64,000 bases of DNA, taken from positions 310,001 through 374,000 of the forward strand of contig NZ_KI911562.1 in the NCBI RefSeq assembly GCF_000515315.1, read 5' to 3'. The notes under the pieces were generated by a model that ran no database searches, was not told the origin of the DNA, and saw only the letters and a list, made by a program, of their open reading frames with translations. The position numbers were made by a program, and so were the translations under genes. The DNA is from Asinibacterium sp. OR53. Its GTDB lineage: Bacteria > Bacteroidota > Bacteroidia > Chitinophagales > Chitinophagaceae. Positions 1 through 9,859 of this stretch are shown here, in pieces. Position 1 is the first letter of the stretch. Each line of letters starts with the position of its first letter.

Positions 1-1850
1 GTTCCTTTTAACACCATAATGCCGTTCAGCAAACCAGGCATAAAAACAGGCGAGAATGCAGTACCGGGTGCAAGCAGAATATTATCTGTTTTCCCTGCAT
101 TATCCGCCCATTCAGCGCAATAGATCAGCGGGCCGCGTTGCAAAGCCACTTTGTCTATATCATCTTTGATCCGTTGGTCTGCTGTTACCCTTCTTACTTC
201 CATAGGAAGATTCACTGTGATCACATCCCCTTTTTTCCATTTATGATTGATGGAAGCATATCCATTTTCTAACGTGTAGGTAATGGGCAGTCCATTTACT
301 TTGATGGTAACCTGGTTAGTATCGGCACTTTGGAAATGATACAATTCAGAAGGCATGGCCTGGTTCCTGGCCCATCCCGGTATTCGTATCAGGATATCAC
401 CATCCACTGTTTTTTGTGGTTGTATGGTGAATGACAGTGCGCCCTCCCATGGATAATTATTTTGCTGTATGATTTGTACAGGTGTATGCCCGATGTTCAC
501 CCGGGCATCGCCGCTGATAAACAGGTTGATGAATAATTTATTGTCTCGCTGCGCATAGATATAGCCCGGAATGGATGGGATCAGTCTCGCCAGGTTGGTA
601 GGGCAACAAGAGCATTCAAACCAGCCTGATCGTTCCTCTTCAAGTCCCCCGGGATTGTTATGCCCTTTTACCTGCATGGCATTGGTATAAAAGAAAGATT
701 TTCCATCGAGACCAATGCCTGATATCAGCCCGTTGTACAATGTTTTTTCTAGTATGTCTATATACTTCGAATCGCCATGCAGCAGGAACATACGCTGGTT
801 CCAATATACATTGGCAATAGCAGCGCAGGTTTCATTGTATGCGGTGGCATTGGGCAGTTCGTAATTATTGCCGAACCTTTCTCCATCGCCGCGCGCACCG
901 ATGCTTCCCTGCACATACATTTTTTTACTTACGGTATTCTCCCATATCCTGTCAATCGCATGCAGTAACGCCGTGTCATTAGTAAGTGCGGCCACATCAG
1001 CCACTGCCGAATAAAGGTATCCTGCCCTCACAGCATGGCCTTCCGCTTCCTGCTGTTGTACAAGCGGCTTATCATCCTGCCAGTAAGCCCCATTCTTCCA
1101 GGGGTCTGTGCTTTTCGTATCGTATCCGGCATAATGACCTCTTTCCTCTATGAAAAATTTAGCAGTATTCAAATAAGCCTGCTTGCCTGTGAGGCGGTAT
1201 AATTTTACCAATCCCATTTCCACGATCTCATGACCGGGTGCAACATGTTTTTTATCCGGACCAAAAACAGAACAAACCAGGTCGGCATTCTTCAAAGCGA
1301 TGTCGAGCAAGTTTCTTTTTTTAGTGGCCATATAATGCGCCGCCGCCGCTTCGTATAAATGGCCGGCATTGTACAATTCATGACTCAACTCTCTTTCTTT
1401 TTCCCACCGCTCCTTGCCGGCCCAACTGTGTGCTGCCGCCGGATTGATGGTACGGGCTGTATACAAATAACCGTCGGGCTCCTGCGCTTCTTTGATGATG
1501 TGGATGAGCGAATCAACATAAGCATCCAGCTTAGGATCAGGATGCACAGCCAGCGAAAATGAGGCGCCTTCTATCGTTTTATAAATATCCGTATCGTCGA
1601 ACGGATAAGTCGTGCAGAACTTGCCATTTTTCTGTGCTGCCATCACAAAATTCTTCACACGCCCGGTGCTCTCACAACGCGCAAAAGAAGCCGGGATGGT
1701 AACCGTTCTGTTGGTTTCGATACGGGGTAACCAAAACCTGTCAGTTAGTTTTACTTGTGTAAAATCGACCGCCTGGATGGGGTAATCTTTTTGCTGCGCC
1801 ATAACGGCAACAGATGAAAGCATGCAACATGATACAATGAACTGTTTCAT
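1..1850 (-). CDS. Secreted GH127 beta-L-arabinofuranosidase (3' end cut by window)
   Basis: Glycoside hydrolase of family GH127 (formerly DUF1680), which removes beta-L-arabinofuranose from plant or glycoprotein glycans. The minus-strand frame from the ATG at 1850 is open to position 1, so the C-terminus lies outside the window. It begins with a signal peptide (MKQFIVSCCMLSSVAVMAQ), pointing to periplasm or cell surface. Family signatures are visible: an N-E-T-C-A segment and, further on, G-W-F-E-C-S-C-C-P-T-N, which in characterised members hold the zinc-binding Glu/Cys set and the nucleophilic Cys. It follows araD by 30 bp, so it probably shares the arabinose operon and supplies the free arabinose that AraB/AraD metabolise. 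Family call is firm; exact linkage specificity is inferred. Confidence 0.88.
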   Translation of the reverse strand, partial: MKQFIVSCCMLSSVAVMAQQKDYPIQAVDFTQVKLTDRFWLPRIETNRTVTIPASFARCESTGRVKNFVMAAQKNGKFCTTYPFDDTDIYKTIEGASFSLAVHPDPKLDAYVDSLIHIIKEAQEPDGYLYTARTINPAAAHSWAGKERWEKERELSHELYNAGHLYEAAAAHYMATKKRNLLDIALKNADLVCSVFGPDKKHVAPGHEIVEMGLVKLYRLTGKQAYLNTAKFFIEERGHYAGYDTKSTDPWKNGAYWQDDKPLVQQQEAEGHAVRAGYLYSAVADVAALTNDTALLHAIDRIWENTVSKKMYVQGSIGARGDGERFGNNYELPNATAYNETCAAIANVYWNQRMFLLHGDSKYIDILEKTLYNGLISGIGLDGKSFFYTNAMQVKGHNNPGGLEEERSGWFECSCCPTNLARLIPSIPGYIYAQRDNKLFINLFISGDARVNIGHTPVQIIQQNNYPWEGALSFTIQPQKTVDGDILIRIPGWARNQAMPSELYHFQSADTNQVTIKVNGLPITYTLENGYASINHKWKKGDVITVNLPMEVRRVTADQRIKDDIDKVALQRGPLIYCAEWADNAGKTDNILLAPGTAFSPVFMPGLLNGIMVLKG

Positions 1851-1880
1851 AGTTGGTATTTTTTATTTGTACAACCGGTT

Positions 1881-2576
1881 TTATTGTCCGTAATAACTAT
1901 CCGGTCCGTGTTTCCGCTCAAAATGTTTTTTGATCAATGCGTCTTTCAGCCTGGGTGCATCCTGCCTGATCTGTTCTGTCAGGTATGCCATTTGCGCAAC
2001 GCTTTCCAGCACCGCACTATTATAAACGGCTTTCTCTGCCGTCTTTCCCCAGGTAAAAGGTGCATGGTTGCCTACCAATATCATTTCCATTTCCTGGTAA
2101 CTCAGTTTTTTTTCCTGCAAACAATTCATGATCTGGAAGCCGGTCTGGTATTCATAATCGCCTTTGATCATCTCATCGCTCATAGGCGGTGCGCAAGGAA
2201 TATCTGCAACGTTGTGATCGGCGTGCGTGGTACCATAAATGGGTATATCGCGCAGGCTCTGTGCCCATGCAGTAGCATAAGTAGAATGCGTATGCACAAT
2301 ACCGCCAATGGCATCCCAGTGTTTATACAACACCGCATGTGTTTTGGTGTCTGATGAAGGCCTGAGTTTGCCAGCTACTATATTCGCATCAAAGTCCACG
2401 ATAACCATTTTTTCGGGCGACAATTCTTCATAAGGCACACCGCTTGGTTTGATGGCGAAAACACCCAGGCTCCTGTCTGCAGCACTCACGTTGCCGAATG
2501 TAAACAGCACCAGTCCTAACTTAGGCAGTTGCATGTTAGCTTCATATGCCGCTTGCTGTATGTGTTCGTATTTCAT
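1881..2576 (-). CDS. araD: L-ribulose-5-phosphate 4-epimerase AraD
   Basis: Converts L-ribulose 5-phosphate to D-xylulose 5-phosphate, the last step that feeds arabinose into the pentose phosphate pathway. The 231-residue length is normal for the class II aldolase/epimerase family. Zinc-ligand segments are visible: H-T-H-S-T-Y around residue 96 and G-N-H-A-P-F near residue 170, with the S-S-D-T-K-T-H loop before them. Only 11 bp separate it from araB upstream and 30 bp from the GH127 gene downstream, so one transcript is likely. Cytoplasmic. Confidence 0.95.
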   Translation of the reverse strand: MKYEHIQQAAYEANMQLPKLGLVLFTFGNVSAADRSLGVFAIKPSGVPYEELSPEKMVIVDFDANIVAGKLRPSSDTKTHAVLYKHWDAIGGIVHTHSTYATAWAQSLRDIPIYGTTHADHNVADIPCAPPMSDEMIKGDYEYQTGFQIMNCLQEKKLSYQEMEMILVGNHAPFTWGKTAEKAVYNSAVLESVAQMAYLTEQIRQDAPRLKDALIKKHFERKHGPDSYYGQ

Positions 2577-2587
2577 GGTTGTATTGT

Positions 2588-4270
2588 TCAGTTATTGCGC
2601 GCTTCTAAAAAAGTACCCAATTGTTTGTATTGAAGATAGCGTTTGGCATATACACTGCTCCTCGATGGATCGGGGTGATAGGTAGTATCAAATCCTTGCC
2701 CCATTGCATACATCGCTTCTTCTACTGTTGGATACAATCCTGCCACAGTTGCCGCAAACATCGCAGCGCCAATGGCGCAGGTCTGTTCTGTTTTATGAAT
2801 ACGGATGGGCATGTTCATCACGTCCGCCATTACCTGCATAATATACGGCGATTTTTTAGCAACACCTCCCAGGCCGATCAGTCCTTTTACCGGGATACCT
2901 TCTTCCACAAACCGGTCAGTAATGGCCTTGGCGCCGAAACAGGTTCCTTCTACCAGTGCCTTGAATAAGTGAGGTGCTCCCGTACCCAGGTTCATACCAC
3001 TGACAGCAGCAGTCAACAGTTGGTTGGCATCGGGTGTTCTTCTTCCATTGAGCCAATCCACCGCCAGCTCATCCGATGCATCTAACGGCAGCCTGGCGGC
3101 TTCATTCGATAATTGAGCGATCATGCGATCGCTTATCTCATTACGCAAAGCTGCGGCCGTTGCCACATCGATCAGTGAAGAAGTATGCAGTTGCTGCAAT
3201 GGCCAGGAGAGTAATGTTTTATACCAGGCATAAGCATCACCGAATGCCGACTGGCCCGCTTCCATACCCATCATACCCGGAATAATGGAACCGGGTACCT
3301 GGCCACAAATACCACGCACCAATTTACCTTTCATTTCATCTACCGGCGCTACCAGCATATCGCAGGTGGAAGTTCCCATCACTTTGCTCAGGTAATAGGG
3401 TTCAATCTGTCCGCCTACTGCTCCCATGTGACAATCGAATGCACCGATGCCCACTACTACGTCGGTAGAGAGGCCCCATTTTTCTGCCCAGCGCTTGCCC
3501 AGGTAACCAGCCGGCTCCGCAGAAGTATAGGTACGATCGAACAAACGAGCAGTAAATCCATCGAGTCTTGTATCTAAAGAAGAAAAGAAATCATTGGGGG
3601 GCAGTCCGCCAAATTCAGTTGCCCATAAAGATTTATGTCCTGCTGCGCACACACCACGCTTGAGTGCATGTACATCGTTGCCACCGGTCAACACAAAAGG
3701 AATCCAGTCGCAATGCTCTACCCAGGAGTAACAGGATTTCGCCACTGCTTCATCTGCACGCAATACATGCAGCAGTTTCGCCCAGAACCATTCGCTGCTG
3801 TAAATACCTCCTACAAACTGTAGATAGTTGGGTGTGTGTGTGGCTGCATGCGCATTGATTTGCGATGCTTCAAGTGTAGCGGTATGATCTTTCCACAATA
3901 CAAACATGGCATTCGGGTTCTCTTCGAAGCCTGGCAAAAGCGCCAGGGGAACACCCTGCCGGTCTACCGCTACAGGCGTAGACCCGGTAGTATCTACAGC
4001 AATGCCTTTAACGCTTTTCGCCACGGCGGGTCCGGCCTGTTTCAGGCAGTCGCCGATGGTGTATTCCAATCCTTCCAAATAATCCAATGGATGTTGACGA
4101 AACCTGTTCTCTTCCGGGTTACAATAAAGTCCGTCTTTCCAGCGCGGGTAATAAAACAAAGCAGCAGCCACTTCCTTTCCGTCTCCTGCATCGATGATCA
4201 CGGAACGTACAGAGTCTGTTCCGAAATCAACACCTATCACATACGATTGATCTGTTCTTTTCAATGTCAA
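2588..4270 (-). CDS. araB: Ribulokinase AraB (TTG start)
   Basis: FGGY-family kinase that phosphorylates L-ribulose with ATP in arabinose catabolism. The N-terminal phosphate-binding segment V-I-G-V-D-F-G-T-D-S is present at residues 11-20, and glycine-rich segments typical of the C-terminal FGGY lobe follow (G-L-I-G-L-G-G-V-A-K-K-S-P near residue 465). About 560 residues, normal length. No ATG lies between the upstream region and the first conserved strand. The only candidates are TTG codons at 4270 and 4264, so a TTG start is probable. The 90-bp gap upstream holds a short inverted repeat that may be an operator. First gene of the araB-araD-GH127 run, with the HAD gene upstream on the same strand. 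Confidence 0.93.
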   Translation of the reverse strand: MTLKRTDQSYVIGVDFGTDSVRSVIIDAGDGKEVAAALFYYPRWKDGLYCNPEENRFRQHPLDYLEGLEYTIGDCLKQAGPAVAKSVKGIAVDTTGSTPVAVDRQGVPLALLPGFEENPNAMFVLWKDHTATLEASQINAHAATHTPNYLQFVGGIYSSEWFWAKLLHVLRADEAVAKSCYSWVEHCDWIPFVLTGGNDVHALKRGVCAAGHKSLWATEFGGLPPNDFFSSLDTRLDGFTARLFDRTYTSAEPAGYLGKRWAEKWGLSTDVVVGIGAFDCHMGAVGGQIEPYYLSKVMGTSTCDMLVAPVDEMKGKLVRGICGQVPGSIIPGMMGMEAGQSAFGDAYAWYKTLLSWPLQQLHTSSLIDVATAAALRNEISDRMIAQLSNEAARLPLDASDELAVDWLNGRRTPDANQLLTAAVSGMNLGTGAPHLFKALVEGTCFGAKAITDRFVEEGIPVKGLIGLGGVAKKSPYIMQVMADVMNMPIRIHKTEQTCAIGAAMFAATVAGLYPTVEEAMYAMGQGFDTTYHPDPSRSSVYAKRYLQYKQLGTFLEARNN

Positions 4271-4291
4271 GCAATTAAATGAGCCACAATG

Positions 4292-4315
4292 TACACTCTT
4301 TTTCGAATAAGTGTA
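4292..4315. promoter_or_regulatory. Inverted repeat upstream of araB, candidate operator
   Basis: TACACT (4292-4297) and AGTGTA (4310-4315) form perfect 6-bp arms 12 bp apart, about 22 bp upstream of the araB TTG start. The position between the HAD gene and araB fits an operator for an arabinose-responsive repressor. No regulator gene is in the window and I did not match the arms to a known motif. Confidence 0.3.
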
Positions 4316-4363
4316 TTTTATACCTTTATTTATTTGACATTAAAAAAAACATCAGCGATGCTT

Positions 4364-5023
4364 TCAATTCCGGTGATGGAAAAGGCCTTCCAGCTGCCCG
4401 TCGTTATAGTCCCGCACGAAAAACAGTATCTCCGGCAGGTGGCTGAAGGCCTCCGGTTCATGGAAGCTGGTGATCACCACCGATTGCATGCCGGCCCTTT
4501 CAGCGGCCTCCACACCTTTGGTAGCGTCTTCGAACACCAGGCAGTCGCCATGGGCCACCCCCAACTGATCGGCGCATTTGGTAAAAGTTTCCGGGTCGGG
4601 CTTACTGATCTGCACATCATCGGCGCTCACGATGGCATCGAAATAATGGCGAATGCCCAGTCCGTCGAGCACAAAATCAATATTGAAAGTAATCGCTGCA
4701 GAACCGATACCCATCTTGATCCCTTCCTGCTTCGCCTTTTCCATAAAGGCTGCCAGTCCGGGCAACAATTTCAAATGAGGCTTATATGCCTGCTGGTAAG
4801 CTATTTCTTTGTCGCGGCTCATCTTTTGTTTTTCTTCATCGGAAAACCTCCCCGGAAATATCCTTTCGAGCAGTTCTTCATTCTTCCCATAACATTGCTC
4901 CTTTACTTCTTCCAGGCTTAGGTTGGCGCCCATTTCATTTACAATTTTATGCCAGGCGATCACGTGGTACTGCATATCGTCTACCATGGTTCCGTTCATA
5001 TCAAACAAAAAAGCCTTTTTCAT
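4364..5023 (-). CDS. HAD-superfamily hydrolase, beta-phosphoglucomutase-like
   Basis: Haloacid dehalogenase-type phosphatase or phosphomutase of subfamily IA, 219 residues from the preferred ATG at 5023 (another ATG at 5032 adds M-H-L). Motif I reads F-D-M-N-G-T, so the residue two after the nucleophilic Asp is Asn instead of the usual Asp. Motif II is G-S-A-A-I-T, the Lys motif is S-K-P-D-P-E-T-F, and motif III is V-F-E-D-A-T-K-G-V-E-A-A. A helical cap lies between motifs I and II. It is on the same strand as araB, 93 bp upstream, and may act on a sugar phosphate, but the substrate cannot be read from sequence. Confidence 0.85.
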   Translation of the reverse strand: MKKAFLFDMNGTMVDDMQYHVIAWHKIVNEMGANLSLEEVKEQCYGKNEELLERIFPGRFSDEEKQKMSRDKEIAYQQAYKPHLKLLPGLAAFMEKAKQEGIKMGIGSAAITFNIDFVLDGLGIRHYFDAIVSADDVQISKPDPETFTKCADQLGVAHGDCLVFEDATKGVEAAERAGMQSVVITSFHEPEAFSHLPEILFFVRDYNDGQLEGLFHHRN

Positions 5024-5104
5024 TAAATGCATATTATTTTACAAGTGATAAAATCAACACAGGCGGGCAATCGGGTAGCAAAGGTAGTATTACCAGGTAA
5101 TTAA

Positions 5105-5112
5105 TATGTTTG
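5105..5112 (+). promoter_or_regulatory. Minus-7 box at trmD start
   Basis: TATGTTTG fits the Bacteroidota minus-7 consensus TAnnTTTG and ends 4 nt before the trmD ATG, so transcription would begin at or next to the start codon. No clear minus-33 TTTG is seen. Confidence 0.4.
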
Positions 5113-5116
5113 CAGT

Positions 5117-5794
5117 ATGAAAATCGACGTCCTTACCGTTTTGCCCGAATTGTTGGAAAGTCCCTTTTCGCACAGCATCATGAAGCGCGCACAGGAAAAA
5201 GGCTTATTGGAAGTGCAGGTTCATCCGCTACGCAAATGGGCGGTGAACAAATACGGTATGGTAGATGATTACCAGTATGGCGGAGGTGCCGGTATGGTGA
5301 TGATGTGTGAGCCGCTGGCCAATGCCATCGATGAATTACAGTCAGCCCGCCCATACGACGAGATCATTTATATGACACCCGATGGCGAACGCTTCAACCA
5401 GAAAACAGCCAACCAGTTATCGCTGAAAGAAAACCTGCTCATCATCTGTGGTCATTACAAGGGCATCGATGAACGCATCCGTGAGCACTATGTAACCAAA
5501 GAAATATCCATTGGCGATTATGTACTCAGTGGCGGTGAACTGGCTGCTGCTGTGGTAGTGGACGCTGTAGGGCGTTTGCTGCCCGGTGTATTGAATGATG
5601 AGACTTCGGCGCTTACCGATTCCTTCCAGGATAACCTGCTGGCGCCACCCGTATATACCCGGCCCGCCGATTTCCGCGGATGGAAAGTGCCGGACATCCT
5701 GTTACAGGGCGATCCTAAGAAAGTGGAAGAATGGAGGTATGAACAATCACTGCAACGCACAAAAGAAAAAAGGCCCGACTTACTGGACGAATAA
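5117..5794 (+). CDS. trmD: tRNA (guanine-N1)-methyltransferase TrmD
   Basis: Methylates G37 of tRNAs that read CNN codons, using S-adenosylmethionine, and prevents +1 frameshifting. The 225-residue length is normal. Knotted SPOUT-fold signatures are clear: [15 protein letters not shown] near residues 48-62, [11 protein letters not shown] near 115, and [10 protein letters not shown] near 133, which forms the SAM-binding trefoil knot. The C-terminal R-G-W-K-V-P tRNA-binding loop is present. It stands alone between the divergent HAD gene and the DUF5916 gene instead of in an rpsP-rimM-rplS operon. Confidence 0.97.
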   Translation: MKIDVLTVLPELLESPFSHSIMKRAQEKGLLEVQVHPLRKWAVNKYGMVDDYQYGGGAGMVMMCEPLANAIDELQSARPYDEIIYMTPDGERFNQKTANQLSLKENLLIICGHYKGIDERIREHYVTKEISIGDYVLSGGELAAAVVVDAVGRLLPGVLNDETSALTDSFQDNLLAPPVYTRPADFRGWKVPDILLQGDPKKVEEWRYEQSLQRTKEKRPDLLDE

Positions 5795-5923
5795 TATCCT
5801 TCCAAATCATGTTGCTGCCGTTCATCACCGCTTAGGATCGATCAGATGGCTTTAGCAGCACTTATACGGATATTGTATTACTATTACGGCTAATTATTAT
5901 CTAAATTCTGCATAATCGCCCGC

Positions 5924-8146
5924 ATGAGACTATCAACTGTCTGTTGGCTTTTGCCTATCCTGTTATCCCTGAACACATACGGACAACAAAGAGACGGCGA
6001 AACTTTCCAGAAAGAATACCAGGTGCATATCGCCCGCACGCAGGAACTCGTTAAGGTAGACGGAGAACTTGATGAAGCGGTATGGAAGAACACGGCTCCC
6101 CTCGGTTCTTTCTGGAAAAAATTTCCTACTGACGAAGGAAAAGCCATCACAAAAACAGAAGCGAGGGTTACCTACGATGATAAATTCCTCTACGTGGCGT
6201 TTACAGCTTACGACAGTGGTAAAGTATTCATACAAAGCCTGAAAAGAGATATCGGTCACGATGGCAACGATTGTGTAGCGCTTATCCTCGACCCGGTGAA
6301 CAAACGGTCCAATGGTTTCTTTTTTGTTGTCAATGCTTTCAATGCGCAATCGGAAGACCAACTCTCCGGCAACGGGGAGCGCGTAAGTTTCAGTTGGGAC
6401 AATAAATGGTATTCCGCTACCAAACGCTATGCCGACAGGTGGACCGTGGAAATGGCCATTCCCTTTAAAACACTGCGTTACACAGCGGATAAACTGGTAT
6501 GGGGAATTAATTTTTTACGGGTGGATACTAAAACCAACGAATACAGTATGTGGACGCATGTACCGGTTAATTTCAAAACTTACGACCTGGGTTATACCGG
6601 CGCCCTGGTATGGCCTGAGGCGCCACCCAAACCAGGCAGCAACAGTGTGCTGATCCCTTACCTGACAGGCGGTCTCGAAGAAGACAAGGACAACGGCAAA
6701 CCCTGGAAAGCTACCGGTAATGCGGGCTTTGATGCAAAGATGGCTTTGTCGTCTTCGTTGAATCTCGACATGACCGTGAACCCGGATTTTTCGCAAATTG
6801 AAGTGGATAAGCAGGTAACCAACCTCACGCGTTTCAATATTTTCCTTCCAGAGAAGCGCACGTTTTTTCTTGAGAATTCCAGTCTTTTCTCATCTTATGG
6901 TGTACCTTCCGTTCGACCGTTCTATTCGCGCAGGATCGGTCTCGATAAAAACGGTAATAAGATACCCATACTGTTTGGAATGCGTCTCACCGGTAATGCA
7001 TCAAAATCTACGCGCATCGGATTACTCAGCATGCAAACAGGAAGCCAGGGCGATTATTCACCGGAAAACTATACGGCTGCTACCATCAACCAGGCTGTGC
7101 TGAAGCGTTCTACCCTTAACCTGTATTTTATGAACCGGCAGGGTTTTCTTTCCGATTCAGCTAAAAAGGCCGACCCACTTTCGGCTTATGGAAGAAACAT
7201 GGGCGGGGAATTCAATTACACCAACCTGAAAGGCACCTGGAATGGCTGGGCAGGTTATCATCAATCTTATAAACCAGGCATCAGCAAGGACGATAAATTC
7301 ATGGATATCGGCGGTAGTTATAATGGCCGTTATTTCAGCGCCATGCTCGATATGAATACGGTGGGAACGAATTTTTATACTGATATGGGGTATACGCAAA
7401 GGATCGAAAACTTCGATGCGGCGAGGGATACTACCATTCGCCTCGGATATAAACAAGTGTACAATGAATTCGATTATCGCATCCTGCCAAAAAAATCCAA
7501 AGTAAGCAGTTATCAATTCCAACTCACCAATTCATTTGTGTTCAATCCGGATAATACATTGAATGAACGCAGCCAATCGCTGGGATTAAATATCATGTAT
7601 TGGAACACGGCGCAATTGCTTGTTTCACTCAACAATTATGAAGTGAATTTATTGTTCCCCACTGCTTTTACCGACAAAACGCCTTTACCGAAAGACAATT
7701 ACCAATACAGCCAGGCCACATTGGGCTACCAGTCTGATTTCAGGAAAACGTTGAGTTATTATGCTACAGTTGGTGGCGGCGGGTTTTACAATGGCTCTTA
7801 TCAAAGCTTTATTGGTGGCGTCACCTGGCGTAGTCAGCCACACCTGAACATAGATCTCCGTGCGGAATACGACAAGCTTGCTTTTCCTGATATTTATGGT
7901 GCAACTGAATTGTTCCTGATCGCTCCCAAAATAGAGATCAATTTTTCCACCGCTGTTTTCTGGACCACTTTTATCCAATACAATACACAGCGCAATAATT
8001 TCAACATCAACAGCCGTTTTCAATACCGCTTCAAGCCGATGAGTGATTTCTTTCTCGTGTATACCGACAACTACTATACAGATCCTCTGCTGAAGAACAG
8101 GAACCGGGCCCTGGTATTCAAGCTCAATTATTGGTTCAGTCTCTGA
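5924..8146 (+). CDS. DUF5916 outer-membrane protein with CBM9-like N-terminal domain
   Basis: Protein of 740 residues with a signal peptide ending near residue 20 (M-R-L-S-T-V-C-W-L-L-P-I-L-L-S-L). Residues about 30-220 resemble the CBM9-like sugar-binding fold that opens DUF5916 proteins (V-D-G-E-L-D-E-A-V-W, later Y-V-A-F-T-A-Y-D). The remainder alternates hydrophobic and polar residues with many aromatics and ends in K-L-N-Y-W-F-S-L, as expected for an outer-membrane beta barrel. Role unknown; surface carbohydrate binding or export is inference. 39 bp before ade, probably not functionally linked. Confidence 0.85.
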   Translation: MRLSTVCWLLPILLSLNTYGQQRDGETFQKEYQVHIARTQELVKVDGELDEAVWKNTAPLGSFWKKFPTDEGKAITKTEARVTYDDKFLYVAFTAYDSGKVFIQSLKRDIGHDGNDCVALILDPVNKRSNGFFFVVNAFNAQSEDQLSGNGERVSFSWDNKWYSATKRYADRWTVEMAIPFKTLRYTADKLVWGINFLRVDTKTNEYSMWTHVPVNFKTYDLGYTGALVWPEAPPKPGSNSVLIPYLTGGLEEDKDNGKPWKATGNAGFDAKMALSSSLNLDMTVNPDFSQIEVDKQVTNLTRFNIFLPEKRTFFLENSSLFSSYGVPSVRPFYSRRIGLDKNGNKIPILFGMRLTGNASKSTRIGLLSMQTGSQGDYSPENYTAATINQAVLKRSTLNLYFMNRQGFLSDSAKKADPLSAYGRNMGGEFNYTNLKGTWNGWAGYHQSYKPGISKDDKFMDIGGSYNGRYFSAMLDMNTVGTNFYTDMGYTQRIENFDAARDTTIRLGYKQVYNEFDYRILPKKSKVSSYQFQLTNSFVFNPDNTLNERSQSLGLNIMYWNTAQLLVSLNNYEVNLLFPTAFTDKTPLPKDNYQYSQATLGYQSDFRKTLSYYATVGGGGFYNGSYQSFIGGVTWRSQPHLNIDLRAEYDKLAFPDIYGATELFLIAPKIEINFSTAVFWTTFIQYNTQRNNFNINSRFQYRFKPMSDFFLVYTDNYYTDPLLKNRNRALVFKLNYWFSL

Positions 8147-8185
8147 TAATAGTTTTACTTTACATTTCACTAATACGCTGTTCGC

Positions 8186-9850
8186 ATGTCAGGCATTGCT
8201 TCTTTCCGGTTAACCGGTAACCTGGTAGATGTTTGGAAGAAAAGCATCTACCCAGCAGAAATTTTTGTTGAGAACGGAATCATCAGCGCTATCAGGCCTG
8301 CAGAACAAATGAGTAACCATTACATCCTTCCCGGTTTTATAGACAGTCACGTGCATATAGAAAGCAGTATGCTGATTCCTTCTGAATTTGCGCGGCTGGC
8401 TGTGGTGCATGGAACAGTGGCTACTGTCAGCGATCCGCATGAAATCGCCAACGTGTGCGGAATGAAAGGGGTGGAATACATGATTGAAAACGGAAGAAAG
8501 GTTCCCTTCAAATTCAATTTCGGCGCTCCCAGTTGTGTTCCTGCTACCGTTTTTGAAACAGCCGGAGCATCTATCAACAGTGATGAAATAGAACAACTGA
8601 TGCATCGGGATGAGATATTGTACCTGAGCGAGATGATGAACTTCCCAGGCGTGCTGCACAAAGATCCGGAAGTGATGAAAAAGATCGCTGCGGCACATGC
8701 ATCGGGGAAACCGGTTGACGGCCATGCGCCCGGCCTGCGTGGCGAAGAAGCACGGCAATACATAGAAGCGGGCATTTCTACCGACCACGAATGTTTCACA
8801 TTGGATGAGGCAGTGGATAAACTGGTACATGGTATGAAGATCATCATCCGGGAAGGCAGCGCTGCCAAAAATTTTGAAGCGCTGATCGATTTACTGGAAG
8901 ACCATCCTGCGATGGTGATGTTTTGCAGTGATGACAAACATCCCGACAGTCTCGTAGAAGGACATATCAACCAGCTTTGTGCCAGGGCTGTTGCCAAAGG
9001 CATTGATGTATTCAAAGTACTTCGCGCCGCTTGTGTGAATCCTGTATTGCATTATCATCTGCCGGTAGGATTATTGCGTGAAGGAGATGCAGCCGATTTT
9101 ATCCTGGTGAATGACCTGGAACATTTTACTGTTCATCAAACTTATATTGATGGCCGGCTGGTAGCGGAAAGCGGCCAATCATTTATCCCATCTGTTCCTT
9201 CGGATACGCTCTATCATTTCAACTGTGAGCCCATAACCCCGGAAGACGTGAAGATCCGCAAGCATGAATACCCCGACGAAAACGGGCTCATTCCAGTGAT
9301 AGAAGCGCTGGACGGACAACTCATCACCAATAAACTTCAGCTGAAAGGAAAACTGCAAAACGATGAATGGGTAAGTGATACGGCCGGAGACCTGTTGAAA
9401 ATGGTGGTGGTGAACCGTTATCACCGTGCACCTGTTGCCAAATGTTTCATCAAAAATTTCAACTTCAAAACGGGCGCCATTGCGTCTACTGTTGCACACG
9501 ATAGCCACAATATAGTGGCTGTGGGCGCCAACGACGAAAGCCTGGTTAAAGCCATCAACCTGGTTATATCGGAAAAAGGGGGCGTTAGCTGTGTGAATGG
9601 CCATGAGGCAAAAGTGCTGGGACTGCCTGTAGCGGGACTGATGAGCGCGGCCGACGGTCATCTCGTTGCCCGCGAATACACTGCTATCGATCGCATGGCC
9701 AAAGACCTGGGCTCCACGCTGGGGGCGCCTTTCATGACGCTCAGTTTTATGGCTTTGCTGGTCATACCTCATTTAAAACTGAGCGATAAAGGGCTTTTCG
9801 ACGGCGATACATTCCAACTTAAATTTCCATTTACAGCCGATAGATTTTAG
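8186..9850 (+). CDS. ade: Adenine deaminase
   Basis: Amidohydrolase that converts adenine to hypoxanthine plus ammonia in purine salvage. At 554 residues it has the length of the bacterial Ade family. The metal-binding motif [10 protein letters not shown] is near residue 55, D-G-H-A-P-G near 180, D-H-E-C-F near 200 and F-C-S-D-D-K-H near 250; the C-terminal Ade domain ends in [13 protein letters not shown]. Only 9 bp separate it from upp, making a purine/pyrimidine base-salvage pair. Confidence 0.96.
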   Translation: MSGIASFRLTGNLVDVWKKSIYPAEIFVENGIISAIRPAEQMSNHYILPGFIDSHVHIESSMLIPSEFARLAVVHGTVATVSDPHEIANVCGMKGVEYMIENGRKVPFKFNFGAPSCVPATVFETAGASINSDEIEQLMHRDEILYLSEMMNFPGVLHKDPEVMKKIAAAHASGKPVDGHAPGLRGEEARQYIEAGISTDHECFTLDEAVDKLVHGMKIIIREGSAAKNFEALIDLLEDHPAMVMFCSDDKHPDSLVEGHINQLCARAVAKGIDVFKVLRAACVNPVLHYHLPVGLLREGDAADFILVNDLEHFTVHQTYIDGRLVAESGQSFIPSVPSDTLYHFNCEPITPEDVKIRKHEYPDENGLIPVIEALDGQLITNKLQLKGKLQNDEWVSDTAGDLLKMVVVNRYHRAPVAKCFIKNFNFKTGAIASTVAHDSHNIVAVGANDESLVKAINLVISEKGGVSCVNGHEAKVLGLPVAGLMSAADGHLVAREYTAIDRMAKDLGSTLGAPFMTLSFMALLVIPHLKLSDKGLFDGDTFQLKFPFTADRF

Positions 9851-9859
9851 TTTTGACCC

